From positions 1 through 40,625 of the forward strand of contig CANRMX010000017.1 in the NCBI GenBank assembly GCA_947631855.1: a stretch of DNA of 40,625 bases. The letters are read 5' to 3'. The notes under the pieces were generated by a model that saw nothing but the letters and a program-made list of their open reading frames with translations, had not been told where the DNA came from and made no database searches. This stretch comes from an uncultured Clostridia bacterium. Its GTDB lineage: Bacteria; Bacillota; Clostridia; Oscillospirales; Acutalibacteraceae. Position 1 is the stretch's first letter, and each line of letters starts with the position of its first letter. The translations under genes were made by a program, and so were the position numbers. Positions 8,367 to 14,920 of the stretch are shown here, piece after piece.

Positions 8367-8909
8367 ATGAAAAAAGCTGTGGATTTCCGCTTCGATACCG
8401 CCAGTGAGACCGGCCTGCTGCTGTCGGAAGAAGTGCAGAAGGCCCGGACCACGTTCCTGATCTTCCTGCGCTATTACGGCTGCACCAGCTGCCAGGTGGA
8501 CCTGATGGACCTGTCCCGGGCGTATGAGCAGTTCCGCGAAAAAGACGCCCAGGTGCTGGTGGTGCTGCAGAGCAAGCCGGAGATTTTGAGGCAGGGCATC
8601 GACGCCCAGGGGATCTCCTTCCCCTTGATCAGCGACCCGGAACAGAAGCTCTATGGGCTGTATAACGTCCCCGCCGCCGAGGGCTATGAGGGGATGCGCG
8701 GCGGCATGACCGCTGAGGCCGGGGAGAAATTCGCCGCCAAGATGGCCCGGGCCAAAGAAGCCGGGCTCGCCCACGGCGAATATGAGGGCAACGAGTTCCA
8801 GCTGCCCGGGTACTTCATTATCGACAGTGAAATGAATCTGCTTAAGGAGCACCGGGCCCAGAACATGGCCGATATGCCCATGGGCGCGGAGTATCTGGAG
8901 CTGATCTGA
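8367..8909 (+). CDS. Peroxiredoxin-like (AhpC/TSA family) protein
   Basis: A 180-residue thioredoxin-fold protein. The active-site region RYYGCTSCQVD carries a CxxC (Cys39/Cys42), and the order of elements (FLRYYGC, LVVLQSKPE, FPLISDPEQKLYGLY, GYFIIDSE) is that of AhpC/TSA-type peroxiredoxins. It probably reduces peroxides or organic hydroperoxides, or acts as a thiol oxidoreductase; the CxxC is closer to thioredoxin-like members than to typical PxxxTxxC peroxiredoxins. The ATG at 8358 overlaps AAAGGA, so the ATG at 8367, 8 bases after that site, is the better start. It is a single-gene unit ended by a strong terminator. Confidence 0.8.
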   Translation: MKKAVDFRFDTASETGLLLSEEVQKARTTFLIFLRYYGCTSCQVDLMDLSRAYEQFREKDAQVLVVLQSKPEILRQGIDAQGISFPLISDPEQKLYGLYNVPAAEGYEGMRGGMTAEAGEKFAAKMARAKEAGLAHGEYEGNEFQLPGYFIIDSEMNLLKEHRAQNMADMPMGAEYLELI

Positions 8910-8940
8910 GCTGCCCTGTCCGCTGAAACAAAACCGCAAA

Positions 8941-8989
8941 AAGCCCGCCCGCACACCGAAGGATCGGTGCAAGCAGGCGGGTTTTTCTT
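8941..8989. terminator. Bidirectional intrinsic terminator
   Basis: CCCGCC (8944-8949) pairs with GGCGGG (8976-8981) and, within, CACCGA pairs with TCGGTG. A T-run follows on the plus strand and an A-run precedes it, giving a T-run on the minus strand as well. It serves both convergent genes. Confidence 0.85.
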
Positions 8990-8999
8990 TGTGTTTTCG

Positions 9000-10142
9000 C
9001 TATTCCGCTTGGATGCCCGCGAAGAACACGGCGGGATCGCCCGCGGCAAAGGCGTGCATGGCCTCCACGGCCACCGGCGCGGTCTCATAGAGCGCCCAGT
9101 CCCCCACGGCTGCCCGCTGCTTTGCGGCCCAGCCCTCCGGCACCGGGACGCCGGCTTTCACCCGGAGATAATACCCGTGGCGGGCGCTGGCCTTGCCGGG
9201 CACGGCGGGGGCACAGGCCACCCCGGTCATGTAGCGGCGGCCGGCGGCCACGCCCCGGATATCCCGCAGCACGTTGGTGGCGGTGGGCAATTTGCCCGCG
9301 CCCTGGCCCATATAGCGCATCACGCCGCTGTTTTCGCCCTCATACCAGATGCAGTTGAGGTTGGCCCGGATCATGGCCTCCAGGGTGTTCTCCCCCACCA
9401 GGGTGGGCTCCACATAGGCGCTCACCGTGCCGTCGGGGGCGCGCTCCGCCCGGACGCAGAGCTTGAGGGCCCGGCCGCTTTTCCCGGCGTAGTCGATATC
9501 CACCGGCAGCACCCCGGCGATGCCCCGGGTGGGGATGTCCTCCGGCTTGAAGTACACGTCGAATCCCACCGCGCTGGTGAGGATCAATTTCTGCTGGGCG
9601 TCCAGCCCGTCCACGTCGCTGGAAGGATCCCGCTCCGCATAGCCCAATGCCTGGGCCTCGGCCAGGGCGTCGTCGTAGTTCATCCCACGGCTCCCCATGG
9701 CGTCCAGAATGAAATTGGTGGTGCCGTTCAAGATGCCGCCCAGGGCGACGATCTGATCCACCCGGCGGGCCATGGACAGATTCTCCAGATAGGGGATGCT
9801 GCCCCCACAGGCCGCGCTGTACAGGAACGCCAGCCCCTTCTGCCGGGCCAGCGCCGTCAGCTCCGGGCCATAGGCGCTGACCAGCAGCTTGTTGGAGCTG
9901 ACCAGATGCTTGCCCGCCTCCAGCGCCTTGCGGGCGTATTCATAGGTGGGGTGCAGGCCGCCCAGCACCTCCACCACCAGCTCGATCTCCGGGTCGTTCA
10001 CGATCTCATCGATATCCTGGGTGATGTAGTCCGCAGTGAAGCGGGCCTCCAGCACCTTTTTGATCTCCACATCCTGAAGCCCACGGGCGATCTCATACAC
10101 GCCGCCGCCCACGACCCCAAGGCCAAGCAATCCGATCTTCAT
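9000..10142 (-). CDS. hom: Homoserine dehydrogenase
   Basis: A 380-residue enzyme that reduces aspartate semialdehyde to homoserine, the branch to methionine and threonine. The NAD(P)-binding start is GLLGLGVVGGGV; the family signature is NGTTNFIL followed by YAERDPSSDVDGLDAQQK, which holds the catalytic residues, and SSNK precedes them. The usual C-terminal ACT domain (found in ~430-residue enzymes) is absent, so threonine feedback by that route is not expected. It lies 41 bases after the sulfhydrylase gene, in the same direction; AGAGAGG before the ATG is the ribosome-binding site. The pairing puts homoserine supply next to its use for homocysteine. Confidence 0.95.
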   Translation of the reverse strand: MKIGLLGLGVVGGGVYEIARGLQDVEIKKVLEARFTADYITQDIDEIVNDPEIELVVEVLGGLHPTYEYARKALEAGKHLVSSNKLLVSAYGPELTALARQKGLAFLYSAACGGSIPYLENLSMARRVDQIVALGGILNGTTNFILDAMGSRGMNYDDALAEAQALGYAERDPSSDVDGLDAQQKLILTSAVGFDVYFKPEDIPTRGIAGVLPVDIDYAGKSGRALKLCVRAERAPDGTVSAYVEPTLVGENTLEAMIRANLNCIWYEGENSGVMRYMGQGAGKLPTATNVLRDIRGVAAGRRYMTGVACAPAVPGKASARHGYYLRVKAGVPVPEGWAAKQRAAVGDWALYETAPVAVEAMHAFAAGDPAVFFAGIQAE

Positions 10143-10183
10143 ACCTCTCTACCCCCGTTTTCATGTGCCGCTTCGGCGAATTA

Positions 10184-11470
10184 TCAGATCGCCTGGAATG
10201 CCTTATCCAGCGCCTCGATCAGGTCGTCGATGTTCTCGATGCCGATGGACAGCCGGATGGTGGTGGGCTTGATGCCCTGCTCCAGCAGCTCCTCGGGCTC
10301 CAGCTGGGAATGGGTGGTGGAGGCCGGGTGGATCACCAGGGACTTCACGTCCGCCACATTGGCCAGCAGGGAGAAGATCTCCAGATGGTCGATGAAGTTT
10401 TTCGCATCCGCCTCCGTGCCCTTGATCTCAAAAGTGAAGATGGAGCCGCCCTCTTTGGGGAAATACTTTTTGTAGAGCGGATGGCTGGGCTCGCTGGGCA
10501 GGCTGGGATGGTGCACCGCCTCCACCTGGGGATGGCGATCGAGATAGTCCACGATCTTCAAGGCATTCTCCACATGGCGCTCCACCCGCAGGGACAGGGT
10601 CTCCAGCCCTTGCAGGAACAGGAACGCGTGGAAGGGCGACAGGGTGGCGCCGGTATCCCGCAGCAGGATGGCCCGCACATAGGTGACAAAAGCCGCCGGG
10701 CCTGCAGCTTCCGTGAAGCTGACGCCGTGGTAGGAGGGATTGGGTTCGGAGATCCACGGGTATTTGCCGGAGGCTTTCCAATCAAAGGTTCCGCCGTCCA
10801 CGATCACGCCGCCGATGGCCGTGCCGTGGCCGCCGATAAACTTGGTGGCGCTGTGGACGATGATGTCCGCGCCGTACTCCACCGGCCGCAGCAGGTAGGG
10901 CGTGGCGAAGGTGTTGTCGATCACCAGCGGGATGCCGTGGGCATGGGCGATTTTGGCCACCGCCTCGATGTCGATGACATTGGAATTGGGGTTGCCCAGG
11001 CTCTCGATAAAGACGGCCTTGGTGTTCTCCTGAATGGCGGCCTCGAAAGCGCCCGGCTCGTCGGGATCCACAAAGGTGGCGGTGATGCCGTAGGCGGGCA
11101 GGGTGTGGGCCAGCAGGTTGTAGGTGCCGCCGTAGATGGTCTTGGAGGCCACGATGTGCTCCCCCGCCACCGCCAGCGCCTGCAGCGTATAGCTGACCGC
11201 CGCGGCACCTGAGGCCACGGACAGCGCCGCAGAGCCGCCCTCCAGCGCCGCGATGCGCTGCTCGAACACATCCAGCGTGGGATTGGTGAGCCGGCTGTAG
11301 ATGTTGCCCGGGTCTTTCAGGGCGAAGCGGTCGGAGGCGTGCTGGGAGTTGTGGAACACATAGGAAGAAGTGGCGTAAATGGGCACCGCCCGGGCGTCGG
11401 TGGCAGGATCGGCCTGCTCCTGCCCCACGTGCAGCTGTTTGGTTTCAAATCTCCATTGGTCGTTTGCCAT
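10184..11470 (-). CDS. metY: O-acetylhomoserine sulfhydrylase
   Basis: A 428-residue PLP enzyme of the Cys/Met-metabolism family that makes homocysteine directly from O-acetylhomoserine and sulfide. The PLP lysine is Lys210 in HSATKF, with the phosphate-binding SGAAAVSY and the YSRLTNPT substrate loop. At about 430 residues it has the insertion typical of O-acetylhomoserine sulfhydrylases, compared with about 380 for cystathionine gamma-synthases. Partner genes agree: metA (acetyl type) upstream and hom downstream. AAGGAG lies 9 bases before the ATG. It appears to have its own promoter in the metA-metY gap (11561-11589). Confidence 0.92.
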   Translation of the reverse strand: MANDQWRFETKQLHVGQEQADPATDARAVPIYATSSYVFHNSQHASDRFALKDPGNIYSRLTNPTLDVFEQRIAALEGGSAALSVASGAAAVSYTLQALAVAGEHIVASKTIYGGTYNLLAHTLPAYGITATFVDPDEPGAFEAAIQENTKAVFIESLGNPNSNVIDIEAVAKIAHAHGIPLVIDNTFATPYLLRPVEYGADIIVHSATKFIGGHGTAIGGVIVDGGTFDWKASGKYPWISEPNPSYHGVSFTEAAGPAAFVTYVRAILLRDTGATLSPFHAFLFLQGLETLSLRVERHVENALKIVDYLDRHPQVEAVHHPSLPSEPSHPLYKKYFPKEGGSIFTFEIKGTEADAKNFIDHLEIFSLLANVADVKSLVIHPASTTHSQLEPEELLEQGIKPTTIRLSIGIENIDDLIEALDKAFQAI

Positions 11471-11527
11471 GGTTGAGTCTCCTTACAGATTACAGATTCT
11501 TGCAGAGCGCCGGCGCGGGCAAAACAC

Positions 11528-11568
11528 AAAAAAGGTATAACAGCCGCGCCGTTTGCGGCCATTATACC
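11528..11568 (-). terminator. Intrinsic terminator after metA, overlapping the metY promoter
   Basis: Read on the minus strand, GGTATAATGGCCGC (11568-11555) pairs with GCGGCTGTTATACC (11547-11534), 14 pairs including two G-U, over a 7-base loop, followed by TTTTTT. It stands 56 bases after the metA stop. The 5' arm also contains the TATAAT of the proposed metY promoter. Confidence 0.8.
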
Positions 11569-11589
11569 AGAAAAAGGGCTTGCCGTCTA
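11561..11589 (-). promoter_or_regulatory. Proposed metY-hom promoter
   Basis: TAGACG (11584-11589), 17 bases, then TATAAT (11561-11566) on the minus strand. Transcription would begin near 11554, inside the loop of the terminator hairpin, so the metY message would lack the 5' arm and escape termination. The poor -35 box is typical of an activated promoter. Confidence 0.55.
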
Positions 11590-11599
11590 ATCCCGGTTC

Positions 11600-11630
11600 C
11601 CTATACCTTCCTATAAGGAAAAGCTATAGG
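11600..11630. promoter_or_regulatory. Candidate LysR-type operator before metY
   Basis: CCTATA occurs at 11600-11605 and 11610-11615, one helical turn apart, and TATAGG occurs in inverted orientation at 11625-11630; together they make a TATA(A/G)-N-TATA dyad around 11612-11628. The centre is about 60 bases before the proposed metY start site, where LysR-type activators usually bind. It overlaps the last codon and stop of metA. The adjacent LysR protein is the obvious candidate. Confidence 0.45.
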
Positions 11631-12538
11631 TGTTCCAGGTCATAGGGCGTGACCTGATAGACGAAGTAGTTGAGCCAATTGGAAAACAGCAGGTTCCCGT
11701 GGCTGCGCCAGCGCATCCGAGGCCGGCCTTGGGGATCGTCCCCCTCAAAGTAGTTTTCCGGCAGGGCGGGCTCCCGGTGCAGCCCCAGATCTCTCTGGTA
11801 CTCCTGCCCCAGGGTCTCCGCGTCGTATTCCGGGTGGCCCAAAACGAACACCTGGCTGCCGTCCCGGCTGCTGATGAGATAGGGCCCCGCCGCCTCCGAC
11901 CGGGCCAGCACCCGCAGGGAATCCTGGGCTTCCAGCGCCGGAGTGCAGACTCCCGTATACCGGGAGTGGGGCGCGTAGAATTCGTCGTCGAAGCCCCGCA
12001 CCAGCGTGTGGGATGGGGCCTCCAGCCGGTGCAGGTACACCCCGGACAGCTTCTTTTCCAGCGGGTACTTCCCCACCCCGTAGTGGTAGTACAGTCCCGC
12101 CTGGGCCGCCCAGCAGATGTGCAGAGAGGAGGTGACGTGGGTGCGGCTCCAGTCCATGATTGCGCACAGCTCGCGCCAGTAATCCACCTGTTCAAATTCC
12201 AGCTGCTCCACCGGGGCGCCGGTGATGATGAGACCGTCGAAGCGCTCCTGCTCCACCTCGTCGAAGCGGCGGTAATAGGCGTCCAGATAGGAGGCCGCCG
12301 TATATTTGTAGCGATGGGTGGCCATCTGGATGAAGGTGATCTCCAGCTGCAACGGGGAATTGGACAGCATGCGCAGCAGCTGCAGCTCGGTGGTCTCCTT
12401 GTTGGGCATCAGGTTCACGATGCCGATCTTCAATTCCCGGATGTCCTGATGGATGGCCCGCTCCCGGGTCATCACGAAAATATTCTCCTGCTCCAGCCGA
12501 TCCACCACCGGCATGGTATCTTTAAGCCTGATGGGCAT
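11624..12538 (-). CDS. metA: Homoserine O-acetyltransferase (MetA/HTS family)
   Basis: A 304-residue enzyme of the MetA family that activates homoserine for methionine synthesis. Catalytic residues fall at the standard numbers: Cys142 (HICWAAQ), His235 and Glu237 (LGHPEYD). Residue 111, in TGAPVEQLEF, is Glu; in characterised MetA proteins Glu111 goes with acetyl-CoA and Gly111 with succinyl-CoA, so an acetyltransferase is expected, which fits the neighbouring O-acetylhomoserine sulfhydrylase. GGGGAGGA a few bases upstream fixes the ATG at 12538; the longer open frame is inside the regulator gene. It overlaps the end of the lysR gene by 17 bases, so the two are one transcript. Confidence 0.93.
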   Translation of the reverse strand: MPIRLKDTMPVVDRLEQENIFVMTRERAIHQDIRELKIGIVNLMPNKETTELQLLRMLSNSPLQLEITFIQMATHRYKYTAASYLDAYYRRFDEVEQERFDGLIITGAPVEQLEFEQVDYWRELCAIMDWSRTHVTSSLHICWAAQAGLYYHYGVGKYPLEKKLSGVYLHRLEAPSHTLVRGFDDEFYAPHSRYTGVCTPALEAQDSLRVLARSEAAGPYLISSRDGSQVFVLGHPEYDAETLGQEYQRDLGLHREPALPENYFEGDDPQGRPRMRWRSHGNLLFSNWLNYFVYQVTPYDLEHL

Positions 12539-13478
12539 CTCTGTCCTCCCCTTTCTTCTCCTGCCCCGCAAGATACTGCTTCATTTCCTCGATGTACAGC
12601 TCTCCGGTACGGGTCATGCTGAAATTCCGCTTGGTGATGTACCCGATCTCCATCTTGCTGTTGGGGTTGTCCGCATCCGCCTCATAGGGGATGGCGATAT
12701 AATCCGTGCCGTTGAGCTCCTCGCAGATGATCCCGGAGCACAGGGTGTAGCCGTTGAGGCCCACCATCAGGTTGAGCATGGTGGCCCGGTCGTTGGTCTT
12801 GATGGTGCGGGGATAGGCGTTGGTGCTCAAAATCTCCTCGGCGAAGTAGAACGAGCCCTCGCTGCCCTGCTCAAAGGACAGGCAGGGGTAATCCGCCAGC
12901 TGCTCGAAGCGGATGGACTTGCACCCCGCCAGCGGGTGGCCCCGCCAGATATAGACATAGGCGTCGCAGTCGATGAGCTTGTGGAATTCCAGATCGTGGG
13001 CCTTCAGCAGGTTGGTGATGGCCTTGCGGTTGAAATTGCTGAGATAGATGATGCCGATCTCGCTTTTCAGGGTGTCCACGTCCTCGATCACCTCCCGGGT
13101 CTTGGTCTCCCGGATGGCGAATTCATATTCCGCAGTGTTGAAGTGCTTCACCATCTCCACGAAGCTCTTCACCGCAAAGGAGTAGTGCTGGGTGGAGACG
13201 CCGAATTTCTTCTTCCGCTTTTCCCCTTTGCCGTATTGGTCCAGCAGCATCTCGTACTGGGCATACACCTGCCGGGCGTAGGTGATGAATTCCTCCCCAT
13301 CCCCCGTGGGCGACATGCCCCGGCCCGTGCGGTGGAAGATGGGAAAGCCCAGCTCCTTTTCCAGCTCCCGCACCGCGCCGGTGAGGGACGGCTGGGAAAC
13401 ATACAGCACCTCGGCCGCCTTGCTCAGCGACCCGGTCTCGGATATGACGATCACATAGTGCAGCTGCTGCAGGGTCAT
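12522..13478 (-). CDS. LysR-family transcriptional regulator, likely of methionine/sulfur genes
   Basis: A 318-residue LysR-type regulator. The N-terminal winged helix-turn-helix covers about 1-60 (GSLSKAAEVLYVSQPSLTGAV), and the rest is the periplasmic-binding-protein-like effector domain. The ATG at 13478 follows AAGGAGG by 8 bases; the open frame upstream is non-coding. It is the promoter-proximal gene of a lysR-metA operon, and a LysR-like dyad stands before metY, so it most likely activates methionine or sulfur assimilation in response to a pathway intermediate such as O-acetylhomoserine or O-acetylserine. The effector is inferred by analogy with CysB/CmbR/MetR-type proteins. Confidence 0.85.
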   Translation of the reverse strand: MTLQQLHYVIVISETGSLSKAAEVLYVSQPSLTGAVRELEKELGFPIFHRTGRGMSPTGDGEEFITYARQVYAQYEMLLDQYGKGEKRKKKFGVSTQHYSFAVKSFVEMVKHFNTAEYEFAIRETKTREVIEDVDTLKSEIGIIYLSNFNRKAITNLLKAHDLEFHKLIDCDAYVYIWRGHPLAGCKSIRFEQLADYPCLSFEQGSEGSFYFAEEILSTNAYPRTIKTNDRATMLNLMVGLNGYTLCSGIICEELNGTDYIAIPYEADADNPNSKMEIGYITKRNFSMTRTGELYIEEMKQYLAGQEKKGEDRDAHQA

Positions 13479-13506
13479 GGCACGTCCTCCTTGCATGGGC
13501 TTCTCC

Positions 13507-13532
13507 AAAAAAATCCGCCTGGCCCAGGCGGA
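13507..13532 (-). terminator. Terminator-like hairpin in the lysR-metA leader
   Basis: On the minus strand TCCGCCT-GGGCC-AGGCGGA is followed by seven T. It lies between the operon promoter and the lysR start codon, so it can only act on the lysR-metA message itself (attenuation) or on transcripts read through from the right. Confidence 0.7.
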
Positions 13533-13553
13533 AAGCGGTCTTGCGCGCCGCTT

Positions 13554-13582
13554 ATTATAGCACGCCCCGGCACGGTTGTCAA
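13554..13582 (-). promoter_or_regulatory. Consensus promoter of lysR-metA
   Basis: TTGACA (13577-13582), 17 bases, TATAAT (13554-13559): a perfect match to the housekeeping consensus. The leader is about 70 bases and contains the hairpin at 13507-13532. Confidence 0.85.
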
Positions 13583-13595
13583 TTTGAACGCCCCG

Positions 13596-13629
13596 AAAAA
13601 GCGAAAAGCACCCGCACAAGGCGGATGCT
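13596..13629 (-). terminator. Terminator of rhaD
   Basis: On the minus strand AGCATCCGC-CTTGT-GCGGGTGCT (nine pairs, one G-U) is followed by TTTCGCTTTTT. It lies 25 bases after the rhaD stop. Confidence 0.8.
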
Positions 13630-13653
13630 CCCGGATAATCAACAAAAGCTGTG

Positions 13654-14466
13654 TTATTGGAGATACCCCTCCCGGGCTTTGACGTTGAACCGGCCCTCCA
13701 GCAGGTGGAGCTGCGCATCGGTGATGGTGTTCACCCGGGGCAGGTGGGCGATCTTCATGTAGATCTCGGCGGCCTTTTCGGCGGTCTCGATGAGCCCGAA
13801 GGTCTCGTCCAGATCCTTCCCCGCGCCGTAGATGCCGTGCTGGCTCCAGACCACCAGCCGGGCGGTGGCCATTTTCCCGGCGGTGGCCTCGCCGATCTCG
13901 TTGGTGCCGCAAAGCATCCAGGGCAGCACGTTCACCCCGTCGGGGAATACCACGATGCACTCGGTGCACATCTGCCACAGGGTGCGGGTGAAGGCCTTTT
14001 CGTCCAGGTCGTGGACGTAGGTCATGGCCAGGAGATTGCCGGGATGGCAGTGCATCACCACCCGGTTGGCGGGATCGACTTTCAGCCGGGCCACGTGGCT
14101 CATCATGTGGGCGGGGAATTCGGAGGTGAACTGCCCGCCGTCGGAATATCCCCACAGCAGCTGGGCGGTCTGTCCGCCGTCGGTGAGCCGCACGATCCCC
14201 AGATTCGCCTCGGGGTCGTGCTCCACGTTTTTGAAATACTTGCCCGTGCCGGTGACGAGGAAATATTTCCCGGTGAGCTCCGGCGCGGAGAAGCCCGTGG
14301 GGATCGCCCGCAGGACGGGCCGGCCAGTGAGATACTCCGCGGCGTCCTGCTCCTCCAGCAGCAGGCTGATGTTGCCGCCGTTGCGCTCGTCCCAGCCGTG
14401 GGCATACATATTGCTGGCGGTGCGCACCATCTCGATCAAAAAGGGCGCTTCCAAAATGTTTTTCAT
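13654..14466 (-). CDS. rhaD: Rhamnulose-1-phosphate aldolase
   Basis: A 270-residue class II aldolase that splits L-rhamnulose 1-phosphate to dihydroxyacetone phosphate and L-lactaldehyde. The zinc ligands are His139 and His141 (MHCHPG) and His210 (SQHGIYG), with the general base near Glu116 (SEFPAHMM); the NGGNIS phosphate loop is at 29-34. The length matches RhaD (about 274). GAAAGGAAA before the ATG is the ribosome-binding site. It is downstream of rhaB and the isomerase but separated by 455 bases of repeat and relic DNA, which carry hairpins with T-runs, so expression may be reduced or independent. Confidence 0.92.
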   Translation of the reverse strand: MKNILEAPFLIEMVRTASNMYAHGWDERNGGNISLLLEEQDAAEYLTGRPVLRAIPTGFSAPELTGKYFLVTGTGKYFKNVEHDPEANLGIVRLTDGGQTAQLLWGYSDGGQFTSEFPAHMMSHVARLKVDPANRVVMHCHPGNLLAMTYVHDLDEKAFTRTLWQMCTECIVVFPDGVNVLPWMLCGTNEIGEATAGKMATARLVVWSQHGIYGAGKDLDETFGLIETAEKAAEIYMKIAHLPRVNTITDAQLHLLEGRFNVKAREGYLQ

Positions 14467-14534
14467 GGTGTGATTTCCTTTCTTTGCACGGTTTGTGTGG
14501 GTCGCTTGGTTATTTGCACATCGCGCATAAATCC

Positions 14535-14728
14535 TTGGGGAACCCCCTGCGAGGGGTCCTGCGTCCCAGTGGGACGCGTCCAGGACCGACCGAAGCGGAG
14601 CGGAGACCCACCACCAAACAGTCCACTGGACTGTTTTTCGCCCCTCCTGCGCTTTTTGCGAATTCTATGGGGGCGCTGCCCCCATACCCCCGCCGCCTTT
14701 TGAAAAAGGCGGGCGAAAACTTTACGTT
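14535..14728. repeat. Dispersed modular intergenic repeat, copy 1
   Basis: A non-coding block shared with 27463-27716. About 125 bases at the left end (14535-14660) are nearly identical between copies and are made of palindromes: CCCCTGCGAGGGG, GCGTCCCAGTGGGACGC, and AAACAGTCC-ACT-GGACTGTTT with a T-run. The right end (a CCGCCTTTT/AAAAGGCGG hairpin and ACTTTACGTT) is also shared. The middle here holds ATGGGGGC-GCT-GCCCCCAT and differs from copy 2. It interrupts the rhamnose operon between the isomerase and rhaD. No open frame with a ribosome-binding site is present. Confidence 0.85.
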
Positions 14729-14783
14729 ATTTTGCTATCGCAAAATGGTTTTTGGCAGCGGGATAAAAATCTAAGAGAATACT

Positions 14784-14868
14784 TTACCGAGTGACGACCT
14801 CCACCGGGACGTTGAAGATCTTCGCGACTTTCAGAATGGTGTCGATATGCCGCCCAGAAGCTGCCGCC
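14784..14868 (-). pseudogene. Relic: last 27 codons of a second isomerase gene
   Basis: This stretch reads in one frame as the C-terminal end of the neighbouring isomerase (HIDTILKVAKIFNVPVEV.TR, then TAA). With 21 bases of 3' flank (from 14763) it aligns without gaps to 14900-15005 with 14 differences in 106 positions. In the coding part eight changes are silent and the other four bases make only Lys to Arg and Ile to Val. That pattern means it diverged as a functional gene and is the stump of a second, homologous isomerase gene, not a recent copy. There is no start codon or upstream domain, so it is not expressed as protein. Confidence 0.75.
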
Positions 14869-14876
14869 CGCTCCAT

Positions 14877-14901
14877 ATTCCCCGCCCGTAGGGCGGGGAA
14901 T
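14877..14901. repeat. Perfect 11-bp palindrome between isomerase gene and relic
   Basis: ATTCCCCGCCC-GTA-GGGCGGGGAAT. It sits at the junction between the relic and the intact gene's 3' flank. No T-run follows on either strand, so it may be a processing or recombination scar rather than a terminator. Confidence 0.55.
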
Positions 14902-14920
14902 AAAAATCTAAGAGAACGCT

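Noticed and set aside
11471-11623. SAM riboswitch or T-box before metY, and likewise before hom and lysR
   Set aside because: The leaders are too short and lack the conserved cores; only simple hairpins and promoter elements are visible.
14484-14774. Open frame with a Ser/Pro-rich peptide in repeat copy 1, similar to one in copy 2
   Set aside because: It is translated repeat DNA. The two versions are frame-broken relative to each other in the middle and no start signal is present.
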